From: Rhodobacter sp. CZR27
Lineage (GTDB): Bacteria; Pseudomonadota; Alphaproteobacteria; Rhodobacterales; Rhodobacteraceae
Direction: 5' to 3'
Length of the DNA stretch: 64,000 nt
Assembly: GCF_002407205.1 (NCBI RefSeq)
Contig: NZ_CP023548.1
Location: forward strand, 2,628,501 to 2,692,500
The position numbers and the translations under genes were made by a program. The notes below the pieces were generated by a model, which had not been told where the DNA came from, ran no database searches, and worked only from the letters and a program-made list of their open reading frames with translations. Shown one piece after another: positions 52,926 through 63,258 of the stretch. The stretch's first letter is position 1. The number at the start of each line of letters is the position of its first letter.

Positions 52926-53925
52926 ACCGCGCGAGCAGCGGCGGCAGCGGATCGATCGCGGGCAGTTGCATGGCGCGGCCCGACGCCTGAAGCGCCGCGA
53001 CCACCGCCGCGTGCCGCCCCGAGCGGTGCTGCGCCGGCTGGATCAGCGCCACGATGCGGCGCGGCTCCATCCCGGCGTGGTAGAGGCGCAGCCCCGAGCC
53101 GCACCCGACCGACAGTGCAGGCACGATGCAGACCCCGAGACCCGCCCGCACCATCGACAGTGCCGTCTCGAAGCTGCGAACCCTCGCCGTCATGCGGTTC
53201 CGCGGCAGCATCTCGGCAAACCAGCTTTCGATGCGGCGGCTGTGCTGGGTGCCGAAGGCGATCTGGATCGAGGCGTTCAGGATCGCCTGCTGCTCCTCGG
53301 ACAGATCCGACAGCGCTTGCACCCCGCCCAGATCCAGCGCCTCGGGCACCGCGAGAACGGTCGGGTCGTTCATGATCGGGATCTGCAGGAAGCCGGTGCT
53401 GGCCTCCGAGATCGAGTTCGCGGCCAGAAGCCCGATGTCGGCCTGCCGCGAGTAGAGCATTTCCAGCACGTCCGCCGGCGCCCCTTCCAGCAGGTCGCAT
53501 TCCGCCGTGCCGTCGAGGTCCATGTGCTTCAGCGCCTCGGGCAGGATGGTGCGCAGGAGCGATTCGACACCGGCCAGCCGCAAGGGATGGCGTTGGCCCG
53601 TCGCATAGGCGGTCAGCGTGTCCTCGAGGTCCTGCATCCCGCGCAGCACCGGCTCGGCCTTGCGCAGCATGAGAATCCCGGCCTCGGTCAGGATCATCCG
53701 GTTCGAGCGTCGGGTGAAGAGTGCGAATCCCAGCGCCTGCTCCAGCCCGATGATCTGCTGCGAGAGAGACGGCTGCGCGATGCCCAGAAGCTTTGCCGCC
53801 CCGGTCAGCGACTGCGATTGCGCCACCGCCCAGAACGCGCGCAGCTTGCGCAGCGTCAGTTCCGGCCCGGCGGCCGCGGCCAGCCGAAGCTCTGACCCGT
53901 CAGTCTCGCGTGCGAGCTTGGTCAT
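52921..53925 (-). CDS. LysR-type transcriptional regulator
   Basis: 334 residues. N-terminal winged [64 protein letters not shown]. The C-terminal substrate-binding domain includes [18 protein letters not shown] and [28 protein letters not shown] precedes the ATG at 53925. An extra 20 residues precede the HTH. Transcribed toward pqqA, from which it is separated by the element. It could regulate pqq, or the divergent cobQ, or a distant target; the effector is unknown. Confidence 0.92.
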   Translation of the reverse strand: MTKLARETDGSELRLAAAAGPELTLRKLRAFWAVAQSQSLTGAAKLLGIAQPSLSQQIIGLEQALGFALFTRRSNRMILTEAGILMLRKAEPVLRGMQDLEDTLTAYATGQRHPLRLAGVESLLRTILPEALKHMDLDGTAECDLLEGAPADVLEMLYSRQADIGLLAANSISEASTGFLQIPIMNDPTVLAVPEALDLGGVQALSDLSEEQQAILNASIQIAFGTQHSRRIESWFAEMLPRNRMTARVRSFETALSMVRAGLGVCIVPALSVGCGSGLRLYHAGMEPRRIVALIQPAQHRSGRHAAVVAALQASGRAMQLPAIDPLPPLLARS

Positions 53926-54145
53926 GCGGTCTCCTTCTCCTGCGGGAAAGTGTGACAGGCGGCGAGGTGTCCGTCTCCTCAGACGAAGGGCGGAGGGCCG
54001 CGCCCCGCAGGGCCAGCCATCGCCGCGCGCCATTCGCGCTTCGCGAAATGCAGGGGCGGCGTGCCCTTGGCAAATCGGCGCGGAAGCGGCAGAACCGGGG
54101 CCTGCTGACGGAGAGCCCCATGACCGACGCGACAGGAACCCGCCC

Positions 54146-55591
54146 ATGCCCGCGGTGATGATCCAGGGCACTGGCTCGGACGTGGGCAAGTCGCTGCTGG
54201 TGGCGGGCCTGTGCCGGGCCGCGCGCAGGCGCGGGCTGTCCGTGGCGCCGTTCAAGCCGCAGAACATGTCGAACAACGCGGCCGTGACCGCCGACGGCGG
54301 CGAGATCGGCCGCGCGCAGGCCCTGCAGGCGCGGGCGGCGGGGCTGGAGCCGATGACCGACATGAACCCCGTCCTGCTGAAACCCGAGACCGACCAGGGC
54401 TCGCAGGTGATCGTGCAGGGCAGGCGCGTCGGCACGCTGCGGGCGCGCGACTGGTTCGACCGGAAGCCCTCGCTGATGGCGCCGGTGCTGGAGAGCTTCG
54501 GCCGGCTGAAGGCCGCGCACGATCTGGTGATCGTCGAGGGTGCGGGCAGCCCGGCCGAGGTCAACCTGCGCCGGGGCGACATCGCGAACATGGGATTCGC
54601 GCGCGCGGCGGACGTGCCGGTGGTGCTGGCGGGCGACATCGACCGCGGCGGGGTGATCGCGCAGATCGTCGGCACCCGCGCCGTCATCGACCCGGAGGAC
54701 GCGGCGATGGTCGCGGGCTTCCTCGTCAACAAGTTCCGCGGCGACGTGCGGCTGTTCGACGACGGCTACCGGCTGATCGAGGAACACACCGGCTGGCGCG
54801 GTTATGGCGTGGTGCCGTTCTTTCCGCAGGCGGCCCTGCTTCCGGCCGAGGATGCGCTGGACATGCGCAGGCCCACGCAGGGGGGTGCCGTCACCGTGGC
54901 CTGGCTCGCCTTCTCGCGCGTCGCGAATTTCGACGATCTGGATCCCCTGAAGCAGGAGCCGGGCCTGACGGTGGTCATGGTCCGTCCCGGCCAGCCGATC
55001 CCGGCCGAGGCGTCGCTGGTGATCCTGCCCGGCACGAAATCGACGCGGGGCGATCTCGCCTTCCTGCGGGCACAGGGCTGGGACGTGGATCTGCTCGCCC
55101 ATGCCCGCCGCGGCGGGCGCGTGCTGGGGATCTGCGGCGGCTACCAAATGCTCGGGAAAGGCGTTGCGGACCCCGAGGGGCTCGAGGGCGAGCCGGGCTT
55201 GACGCCGGGTCTCGGTCTTCTGGATGTCGAGACGGTGATGCGCCCGGACAAGCGTCTGACCCGCGTCGAGGCGCGGCACAAGGCGACAGGCGAGCCGATC
55301 GCGGGCTACGAGATCCACATCGGCGCGACGGACGGCCCCGACTGCGCCCGCCCCTTCGCCGAGGTAGACGGCCGACCCGAGGGCGCCACCTCGCCGGACG
55401 GCCGCGTGACGGGCAGCTACCTGCACGGCATGTTCACCGCGGACGGCTTCCGCGCGGCCTTCCTGCGCAGCTTGGGCGCGGGCCCCTCCGGCCTCGCCTA
55501 CGAGGCTGGCGTCGAGACGGTCCTCGATGCGCTCGCCGATCATCTCGAAGCGCATGCCGATGTCGAGGGTCTGCTAGGGCTGGCGCGCTGA
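54146..55591 (+). CDS. cobQ: Cobyric acid synthase
   Basis: 481 residues. Amidates side chains b, d, e and g of adenosylcobyrinic acid diamide with glutamine and ATP. N-terminal synthetase domain: [21 protein letters not shown] (P-loop) and [22 protein letters not shown]-terminal class I glutamine amidotransferase with nucleophile in [13 protein letters not shown] and histidine in SYLHGMF. AGGAA lies seven bases before the ATG. No B12 riboswitch is visible upstream. Divergent from lysR. Confidence 0.96.
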   Translation: MPAVMIQGTGSDVGKSLLVAGLCRAARRRGLSVAPFKPQNMSNNAAVTADGGEIGRAQALQARAAGLEPMTDMNPVLLKPETDQGSQVIVQGRRVGTLRARDWFDRKPSLMAPVLESFGRLKAAHDLVIVEGAGSPAEVNLRRGDIANMGFARAADVPVVLAGDIDRGGVIAQIVGTRAVIDPEDAAMVAGFLVNKFRGDVRLFDDGYRLIEEHTGWRGYGVVPFFPQAALLPAEDALDMRRPTQGGAVTVAWLAFSRVANFDDLDPLKQEPGLTVVMVRPGQPIPAEASLVILPGTKSTRGDLAFLRAQGWDVDLLAHARRGGRVLGICGGYQMLGKGVADPEGLEGEPGLTPGLGLLDVETVMRPDKRLTRVEARHKATGEPIAGYEIHIGATDGPDCARPFAEVDGRPEGATSPDGRVTGSYLHGMFTADGFRAAFLRSLGAGPSGLAYEAGVETVLDALADHLEAHADVEGLLGLAR

Positions 55592-55670
55592 GCGGTCAGG
55601 AAGCCGCCGATCCGGCAGCGCGCCGGTCTGACCTCTAGGTGAAACGCCCGCGGCGTCCTATATTCGGCGC

Positions 55671-56039
55671 ATGAAACGGTATGTCGCCCCCCTTGCCCTG
55701 TGCCTCCTCCTCGCGCCCGCGCAGGCGCAGGAGACCCCAGCCCCCGATCCGGAAGCAGATGTGGAAGAAGGCTTCAGCCTGCTGAACGAGGGCGCGAAGC
55801 TCCTGTTCCGCGGCCTGATGGACGAGATGGAACCCGCCATCCGCGACATGGGCGAGGCGATGGGCGAGCTTCAGCCCGCGCTGCGCGACCTGCTCGCCAA
55901 GGTCGACGACCTCCGGAACTACGAGGCGCCCGAGCGTCTGCCGAACGGCGACATCCTGATCCGGCGCAAGCCCGATGCGCCCCCCCTGCCGCAGAATGCG
56001 CCAGAGCCGGACCCGGACGCCCCGAGCATCGACCTCTGA
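55671..56039 (+). CDS. Secreted small acidic protein, unknown function
   Basis: 122 residues. Signal peptide MKRYVAPLALCLLLAPAQA with AQA cleavage, then a helical region EGFSLLNEGAKLLFRGLMDEMEPAIRDMGEAMGELQPALRDLLAKVDDLRNYEAPERLPNGDILIRRKPDA and a proline-rich tail. Periplasmic or surface exposed. Such proteins are common in Rhodobacteraceae and sometimes misnamed as AAA+ ATPases; no nucleotide-binding motif is present. Ends two bases before the convergent gltX stop. Confidence 0.8.
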   Translation: MKRYVAPLALCLLLAPAQAQETPAPDPEADVEEGFSLLNEGAKLLFRGLMDEMEPAIRDMGEAMGELQPALRDLLAKVDDLRNYEAPERLPNGDILIRRKPDAPPLPQNAPEPDPDAPSIDL

Positions 56040-56040
56040 C

Positions 56041-57366
56041 TCAGCCCTTCGCCCGCACCCGTTGCAGCAGCGGCATGACGTCGGCCATCTCGGGGCCATG
56101 GGCCTGCCCCGTCAGCGCCTTGCGCAGCGGCATGAACAGCCCCTTGCCCTTGCGCCCCGTGGCGTCCTTCACCGCCGCCGTCCATTCGGCCCAGGTCTGG
56201 GCCGTGAAGGGCGGTTCCGGCAGCAGCGTCATCGCCTGACGCACGAAGTCGGCATCCTCGGGGTCGATCTGCGGCTCGGCGCCTTCCGAGAAGAGCGTCC
56301 ACCAGCCCTCCAGATCGCCGAGGACCGAGATGTTGTCCTTGGCCACGCGCCAGAACGCCTCGGCCGAGGCGTCCGGCACGCCCAGCGCGCGGATGCGATC
56401 GGCCACCGCCTCGAACGGCAGCCCCTGCACGAAGTGCCGGGTCAGCGGGAACAGGTCGTCCGAGTCGAACTTCGTCGGCGCCGCCCCGAAGGTCGAGACG
56501 TCGAAGCCGGCCAGCAGCTCCTCATGCGTGCGCGCCAGCTCGACCGGCTGCGAGGACCCCAGCCGCGCCATCAGCGACAGGAGCGCCATCGGCTCCACCC
56601 CCTGCGCGCGCAGGTCGCGCAAGCTGAGCGTCCCGAGCCGCTTCGAGAGCGCCTCGCCCTGCGGCCCGGTCAGCAGCGAATGGTGCGCGAAGGACGGCGG
56701 CGTGCCGCCCAGCGCCTTCATGATCTGGATCTGCGTCGCGGTGTTCGTGACGTGGTCGGCGCCGCGGACGATGAAGGTCACGCCCATGTCGATGTCATCG
56801 ACCGAGGAGGCGAAGGTATAGAGCACCTGCCCGTCCGCCCGGATCAGCACCGGGTCCGAGACGGAGGCCGCGTCGATCGAGATCGGGCCGAGGATGCCGT
56901 CGGCCCACTCGATCCGCTCCTGATCCAGCAGGAAGCGCCAGTAGCCGCCCCGTTCCTCGCGCAACCGCGCGCGATCCTCGTCCGACAGCTTCAGCGCCGC
57001 GCGGTCATAGACCGGGGGCTTGCCCATGTTGAGCAGCTTCTTGCGCTTCAGGTCCAGCTCGGTCGGGCTTTCGAAGCACTCGTAGAAGCGCCCCGCGCGG
57101 CGCAGCTCCTCCGCGGCCTCCTCGTAGCGACCCAGGCGGTCGGACTGGCGCTCCAGCCGGTCCCAGGTCAGGCCGAGCCATTCGAGATCCTGCATGATCC
57201 CGTCGGCGTATTCCTGCTTCGATCGCTCGCGGTCGGTATCGTCGAGCCGCAGGATGAACTGTCCGCCGGACTTGCGGGCGATGGCCCAGTTCATCAGCGC
57301 GGTGCGGAGGTTGCCCACATGGATGTAGCCGGTGGGCGACGGAGCGAAGCGGGTTACGGTGGTCAT
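56041..57366 (-). CDS. gltX: Glutamyl-tRNA synthetase
   Basis: 441 residues, class I synthetase. HIGH-type motif in APSPTGYIHVGNLRTALMN; KMSKS-type loop in GEALSKRLGTLSL. RFAPSPTGYIHVGN, FILRLDDTDRERS and TFIVRGADHVTNTATQIQIMKALG are family-typical. Alphaproteobacteria commonly carry two GluRS genes, one charging mainly tRNA-Glu and one tRNA-Gln; which one this is cannot be decided. GGAGAGG precedes the ATG at 57366. Confidence 0.95.
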   Translation of the reverse strand: MTTVTRFAPSPTGYIHVGNLRTALMNWAIARKSGGQFILRLDDTDRERSKQEYADGIMQDLEWLGLTWDRLERQSDRLGRYEEAAEELRRAGRFYECFESPTELDLKRKKLLNMGKPPVYDRAALKLSDEDRARLREERGGYWRFLLDQERIEWADGILGPISIDAASVSDPVLIRADGQVLYTFASSVDDIDMGVTFIVRGADHVTNTATQIQIMKALGGTPPSFAHHSLLTGPQGEALSKRLGTLSLRDLRAQGVEPMALLSLMARLGSSQPVELARTHEELLAGFDVSTFGAAPTKFDSDDLFPLTRHFVQGLPFEAVADRIRALGVPDASAEAFWRVAKDNISVLGDLEGWWTLFSEGAEPQIDPEDADFVRQAMTLLPEPPFTAQTWAEWTAAVKDATGRKGKGLFMPLRKALTGQAHGPEMADVMPLLQRVRAKG

Positions 57367-57676
57367 CGGCGGCCTCTCCTGATCCCGCTCCTGTTTCACA
57401 AGGCGGGCCGATTGTCCAGTTCGGCAAGCCCAGGGACGCTGACCGACACCGCGCGGCCTTGACCAGCCGGCCTCTGCAACCGCAGGGCCTCCGGCTTCCG
57501 ATCCGGTCGCCCGGCAAGGCTCCGGCCTCGGACGCGGAGCGGCAGCGGGCGCAGGTCAGCGCCCTGCCCCGCCGCATGATCGCCGCCTGACCCGTGACTT
57601 CTGCGGGGTCCGGCCGGGGAGACGCATTGCCCCTCCCCCCCCTGTTCGGCCAAGGGCGCCGTGTTATGGTGCCGGG
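57367..57676. other. Intergenic region between gltX and zincin-like gene
   Basis: 310 bases between divergent genes with no supported coding sequence. It must hold the promoters of both neighbours. A C8 run (57635-57642) is present. No conserved RNA element was recognised. Confidence 0.4.
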
Positions 57677-58087
57677 ATGATGCTGGACCTCGCCGACAAA
57701 CTTGCCCCTGACATCGACCTTCTGGAACGCCTTGCGCGCGAAGCCGTGGACGGCCTGCCGGAGGCCTATCGCGCAGCCGCCGCGGCGGTTCTGTTGCGCG
57801 TGGCCGACATGCCGCCGGACGACATCCTCGACGAGCTGGACGTCGAAGACCCCTACGAGTTGACCGGACTCTACGAGGGCGTCCCGCTGACCCAGAAGTC
57901 GGTGATGGACCAGCCGATGCAGCCAGACACGATCTGGCTGTTCCGCCGCCCGATCCTCGACGAATGGGTCGACCGGGGCGACGTGAGCCTGAAGGACCTC
58001 GTGACCCACGTGATGATCCACGAACTCGCGCATCATTTCGGCTGGTCCGACGACGACATCGCCGCCATCGACCCGTGGTGGGAGTGA
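57677..58087 (+). CDS. Zincin-like metallopeptidase family protein
   Basis: 136 residues of the minimal zincin family (PF06262). Zinc motif HELAHHFGWSDDDIAAID (HExxH with downstream acidic residue) close to the C-terminus; N-terminal PPDDILDELDVEDPYELTGLYEG is typical. Soluble, no signal peptide. Biological substrate unknown. The ATG is preceded only by a weak ribosome site. Confidence 0.88.
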   Translation: MMLDLADKLAPDIDLLERLAREAVDGLPEAYRAAAAAVLLRVADMPPDDILDELDVEDPYELTGLYEGVPLTQKSVMDQPMQPDTIWLFRRPILDEWVDRGDVSLKDLVTHVMIHELAHHFGWSDDDIAAIDPWWE

Positions 58088-58193
58088 TCGTCGCCGGCGC
58101 CCGCGCTCCGGTGAAAGCGGCCTGACCCCGGCCCTGCCTCGGCACCGGCGCACGGCCCCGGATCCTGAGTCGGGCGGGACGCCGGTTCTGCCC

Positions 58194-58448
58194 TCAGTCC
58201 AGCCGAAAGGTCTTGTCGCGGCTGGTGGCGCCGCGGACGAGGGTCAGGCGGCTCTTGGCGACGCCGAGCGCCTTGGCCAGCACCTCGGTGACGGCGCGGT
58301 TCGCCTTGCCATCCTCGGGCACGCAGGTGACGTGGACGCGGATGGCGCCGTCCTGCACCTCGATCTTCTCGCGCGAGGCGCGCGGGGTCACGCGCACCGC
58401 AAAGGGCGTGCCGGGAACGGCGAGATCCTGAAGCCGGGTTTCGGTCAT
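58194..58448 (-). CDS. DUF167 (YggU) family protein
   Basis: 84 residues. Core FAVRVTPRASREKIEVQDGAIRVHVTCVPEDGKANRAVTEVLAKALGVAKSRLTLVRGATSRDKTFRL is the DUF167 signature (P-x-x-G-K-A-N). Function unknown across bacteria. GGAGAGGA precedes the ATG at 58448. Confidence 0.92.
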   Translation of the reverse strand: MTETRLQDLAVPGTPFAVRVTPRASREKIEVQDGAIRVHVTCVPEDGKANRAVTEVLAKALGVAKSRLTLVRGATSRDKTFRLD

Positions 58449-58636
58449 GATGTCCTCTCCTGCCCCTCGTAGCGCAGGTGGCGGCTCGCGGCCAAGGGGT
58501 GCCGGCAAGGGCCCTGCATGAGGGCAACCGGCGCCTCGCCGAGGGTCAGCAGCCGGTTCCGGCCGGCTGCGCTCCGACTCAAGCCCCGGGAAACGCCCGA
58601 ACCTCCTGCGTGTCCGCAGGCCGGCGGGACCGCGGC

Positions 58637-59700
58637 TCAGGCGCCCCAGGTCCGTTCGAGCACGGCAAACCAGTTCTCGTGGCAGAGCTTCCGCATCAGC
58701 GCGTCGCCGTAGCCGCGCGCACGCATCGCCTCCTGCAGCGCGGGCAGGCCGGTCACGTCGCCGATGCCCTGTGGGATCGTTGCACCGTCGAAGTCCGAGC
58801 CGAGACCGACGTGATCCTCGCCCAGCTTCCCGATCAGGTGGTCGAGGTGGCGCAGCACCGGCTCCCATCCCATCTCGGGGGATTGCCGTCCATCCTCGCG
58901 CAGGAAGGAGGTCGCGAAGTTCAGCCCCACCATCCCGCGGCTCTCGCGGATCGCGTCCAGCTGCCGGTCGGTCAGGTTGCGCGTCGAGGCGGTCACCGCA
59001 TGGGCGTTGGAATGCGTGGCCACCAGCGGCGCATCCGAAAGCCGCGCCACGTCGTCGAAGCCCTTCTCGTTCAGGTGCGACAGGTCCAGCATGATCTTCA
59101 GCCGGTTGCACTCGCTGACAAGGCGGCGGCCCGCCTCGGTCAGCCCCTCGCCCGTATCGGGGGTGCCGGGAAAGCGGAAGGGCACGCCATGGCCGAAGAC
59201 GGTCGGGCGGCTCCAGACCGGCCCGAGCGAGCGCAGGCCGAGCGCATGGAACAGGTGCAGCGCGTCGAGGTCGGGGCCGATCGCCTCGGCGCCCTCCATG
59301 TGCATGATGCCCGAGATGATGCCGCGCGCGAGGCAGGTCCGCAGGTCGGCCACGCTGCGGCAGACCCGGAAGTCGCCTTGCGAGGCGCGCTCCATCCAGA
59401 TCAGGTGCCCGGCCATCGCCAGCGCCACCGGCTGCGCCTGATCGTGGCGGATCAGCGCGGGCAGCGGCAGGTCGAACGGCGGGTTGTTCATCATCGCCTC
59501 GAAGTCGGGCGCATCATGCGCCTGCGGCGAGGGGATGTAGATCGCGAAGAAGCCACCGGCGAAGCCGCCCGCCTTCATCCGCGGCAGGTCGAGATGGCCG
59601 GTGCCGTCGCCCTTCAGCCAGATCGTCTCGCGGTTGGCGGGGTTGCGCAGCAGGCGCAGCAGGAAGTCGTTGTGGCCGTCGAAGACGGGTATCGGTTCGC

Positions 59701-59704
<4 letters not shown>
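58637..59704 (-). CDS. Membrane-dipeptidase family (M19) metallopeptidase
   Basis: 355 residues, zinc-dependent renal-dipeptidase family. Zinc ligands are visible as DGHNDFLLRLL (His/Asp), HMEGAEAIG (bridging Glu), DLSHLNEKG and THSNAHAV (His). No signal peptide, so cytosolic, and suited to cleaving imported dipeptides, possibly with D-residues. Its start overlaps the stop of the ABC ATPase (ATGA), making it the last gene of the peptide-transport operon. Confidence 0.93.
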
Positions 59705-60455
<751 letters not shown>

Positions 60456-60456
<1 letters not shown>

Positions 60457-61292
60457 CAGACCGCCCACCCGGCATCGCGCTGCAGCACGGGCAGCGGGTG
60501 GCGCCCGCCCTCGATCCGCGGCAGGCAGTTCAGCAGGCCCTGCGTATAGGGATGGCGCGCATTCGAAAGCTCCGACGCGCGCAGTTCCTCGACCACACGT
60601 CCGGCATACATCACCAGCACCCGGTCGCAGAAGCTGCCGACCAGCCGCAGGTCGTGGCTGATGAAGATCAGGCCCATGCCGCGATCCTCGACCAGCCGGT
60701 CGAGGATGCGCAGCACCTCGATCTGCACGGTGACATCCAGCGCCGACGTGGGTTCGTCCGCGATCAGCAGGTCGGGCTCGGCGATCAGCATCATGGCGAT
60801 CATGGCGCGCTGGCCCATTCCGCCGGACAGTTCGTGCGGCCAGGCGCGGAAGACGCGGGCCGGATCGCGGATCTGCACCGCCTCGAGCATCGCCATGGCG
60901 CGGTCCTTCGCCTCGGCGCGCGAGGCGGTGCGGCGGGCGGCCTCCATCAGCTGCCGCCCGATGGTCATCACCGGGTTGAGCGAGAACTTCGGGTCCTGCA
61001 TCACCATGGACATGCGGATGCCGCGCAGGCTTCGCCACTGGCGGGGGGTGGCGCTGCGCAGGTCGATGCCGTCGAACTCCAGCCGGTCCGCGGTGGTGCG
61101 GCCCGGCGGGGGCGTGAGCCCAAGGATCGCACGCCCGGTCTGGCTCTTGCCCGAGCCGCTTTCGCCGACAATGCCAAGGCGTTCCCGCCCGAGGGTGAAG
61201 GAGACGCCACGGACGACCTCGGACGGGCCCTGCCGGGTCGGGAAGGTCACGCGCAGGTTCTCGACCTGCAACAGGGGCTTTGTGGGGATCAT
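60456..61292 (-). CDS. Peptide ABC transporter ATPase (DppD/OppD-like)
   Basis: 278 residues. Walker A GESGSGKSQTGRAI, Q-loop VMQDPKFSLNPVMTI, signature ELSGGMGQRAMIAMML, Walker B LLIADEPTSALD, H-loop ISHDLRL, and the peptide-family tail HPYTQGLLNCLPRIEG. The signature is GGMGQR rather than GGMRQR, a small change of unknown effect. Start overlaps the permease stop (ATGA). Confidence 0.93.
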
Positions 61293-62191
61293 TTGCGCGC
61301 CTTCGGGTCGAGCACGTCGCGCAGCCCGTCGCCGAGCAGGTTGAAGCCCAGCGAGACCACGAAGATCGCAAGGCCGGGCATGGTCGCGACCCACCATTGG
61401 TCGATGATGAAGCGCCGGCCTCCGGCGATCATCGCGCCCCATTCAGGCTGCGGGGGTTGCGCGCCGAGGCCGAGGAACCCGAGCCCCGCCGCCGTCAGGA
61501 TGATGCCCGCCATGTCCAGCGTCACCCGGACGATGACTGAGGACAGGCACAGCGGCGTGACATGACCCCAGAGGATGCGCAGGCTCGATGCCCCCTGAAG
61601 GCGGGCAGCGTTGATGAAGTCGCTGTCGCGGATCGTCAGCGTCTCGGCCCGGGCAAGGCGCGCGTAAGGCGGCCAGGAGGTCAGCGCGATGGCGATGATG
61701 GCGTTCTCGATCCCCGGGCCCAGCGCCGCCACGAAGGCCAGCGCCAGGATCAACCGCGGGAAGGCCAGGAAGATGTCGGTCGCCCGCATCAGCACCGTAT
61801 CGACCCAACCGCCGAGATAGCCTGCGGTCGTGCCGATTGCGAGGCCGATGGGCGTGGCGATCAGCGCGACCAAAGCGACCACCATCAGCGTCAGCTGCGA
61901 GCCCCAGATCACCCGGCTGAGGATGTCCCGCGCCAGATCGTCGGTGCCCATCGGATGCGCCCAGGACGGCGGCAGCAGGCGCTCGGTGCGCAGGTCACCT
62001 CCCACCAGCGGGTCGTGCGGCGCAAGCCAGGGCGCGAGGATCGCCACGGCGACCAAGGCCACGATGATCCAGAGGCCCACCATCGCCAGCCGGTTGCCAC
62101 GCAGCGCAAGCCAAGTGCGATAGGCCTGCCCAAGCCGCGCCTGCCGGCGCGAGCGGGGGTGTTCCGTCAGCAGCCACTCGGTCCGGGTCAT
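61289..62191 (-). CDS. Peptide ABC transporter permease (DppC-like)
   Basis: 300 residues, about six membrane helices. N-terminal OppC-type region with LAPWLAPHDPLVGGDLRTERLLPPSWAHPMGTDDLARDILSRVIWGSQLTL (the HP-x-GTD-x-x-GRD-like motif) and EAA loop FINAARLQGASSLRILWGHVTP. Forms a dimer with the DppB-like permease. Overlaps both neighbours by four bases. Confidence 0.94.
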   Translation of the reverse strand: MTRTEWLLTEHPRSRRQARLGQAYRTWLALRGNRLAMVGLWIIVALVAVAILAPWLAPHDPLVGGDLRTERLLPPSWAHPMGTDDLARDILSRVIWGSQLTLMVVALVALIATPIGLAIGTTAGYLGGWVDTVLMRATDIFLAFPRLILALAFVAALGPGIENAIIAIALTSWPPYARLARAETLTIRDSDFINAARLQGASSLRILWGHVTPLCLSSVIVRVTLDMAGIILTAAGLGFLGLGAQPPQPEWGAMIAGGRRFIIDQWWVATMPGLAIFVVSLGFNLLGDGLRDVLDPKARK

Positions 62192-63258
62192 GGCCGCACC
62201 TGCCGCCGCGTGCGCGGGTCGAGAAGGGTGTAAAGCAGGTCCGACAGCAGGTTGAGGCTGACGAAGACCGCGCCCACCACCAGAGTGCCGCCCAGCACCG
62301 CGTTCATGTCCGCCACCTGCAGGCTGTTGGTCAGGTAAAGCCCGAGGCCCGGCCAGGCGAAGACCGTCTCGGTCAGGACCGAGCCTTCCAGCAGCCCGGC
62401 ATAGGACAGCGCCACCACCGTCACCAGCGGCACGGCGGCATTCCTCAGCGCATGGACCCAGATGATCCGCCACTCGGGCACGCCCTTCACGCGGGCGGTG
62501 ATGACATATTCCTGCGCCAGTTCCGCCAGCATGAAGCTGCGGGTCATGCGGCTGATGTAGGCCATCGAGAAATAGCCAAGCAGCGCGCCCGGCAGGATGA
62601 TGTGCGACAGCACGTTGCCAAAGGCATCCCACGCGCCCTGCATAGCGCTGTCGAGCAGCAGAAGCCCGGTCGTCGCGGTGAAGCTGTATTCGTAGGCGAT
62701 GTCGATCCGCCCCGGCCCCGCCACCCAGCCGAGCCGGGCGTAGAACACCAGCAGGCCCAGCAGGCCCAGCCAGAAGATCGGCGCGGAATAGCCGACCAGA
62801 CCCAGCACCCGCACGATCTGGTCGAGCGCGCGCCCCTGCTTCACCGCCGAGATCACGCCGAGCGGGATGCCGAACAGCGTGCCGATCAGGATGCCGAAGG
62901 TCGCAAGCTCCAGCGTCGCCGGAAAGGCACGGGCAAGATCGTCCGCCACCGGGCGCTTGGTCAGGAACGAACTGCCGAGATCGCCCGACAGCACGTTCTT
63001 CAGATAGATCCAGAACTGCTCCCACACCGGCCGGTCGAGGCCCATGGCCTGATACATCGCGTCATAGGTGGACTTGCTCGCGCGGTCGCCCACGGCGCGC
63101 AGCACCGGATCGACCGACATGAAGCGGCTGATGATGAAGGTGACGAGGAGAAGGCCGAGGAAGGTGACCGCGACGGTCAGGGCCACCTTGGTCCCCTTCC
63201 AGAGCCAGAGGGAAAGGGCGCTGCCGCGCCCCTTCCCGATCTGCGGCGAACCGGTCAT
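62188..63258 (-). CDS. Peptide ABC transporter permease (DppB-like)
   Basis: 356 residues, about six membrane helices. Typical DppB landmarks: GLDRPVWEQFWIYLKNVLSGDLGSSFLTKRPV and the EAA loop EYVITARVKGVPEWRIIWVHALRNAAVPLVT. The N-terminal 20 residues are longer than usual. The ATG directly abuts the stop codon of the binding-protein gene, giving tight coupling. Confidence 0.94.
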   Translation of the reverse strand: MTGSPQIGKGRGSALSLWLWKGTKVALTVAVTFLGLLLVTFIISRFMSVDPVLRAVGDRASKSTYDAMYQAMGLDRPVWEQFWIYLKNVLSGDLGSSFLTKRPVADDLARAFPATLELATFGILIGTLFGIPLGVISAVKQGRALDQIVRVLGLVGYSAPIFWLGLLGLLVFYARLGWVAGPGRIDIAYEYSFTATTGLLLLDSAMQGAWDAFGNVLSHIILPGALLGYFSMAYISRMTRSFMLAELAQEYVITARVKGVPEWRIIWVHALRNAAVPLVTVVALSYAGLLEGSVLTETVFAWPGLGLYLTNSLQVADMNAVLGGTLVVGAVFVSLNLLSDLLYTLLDPRTRRQVRP

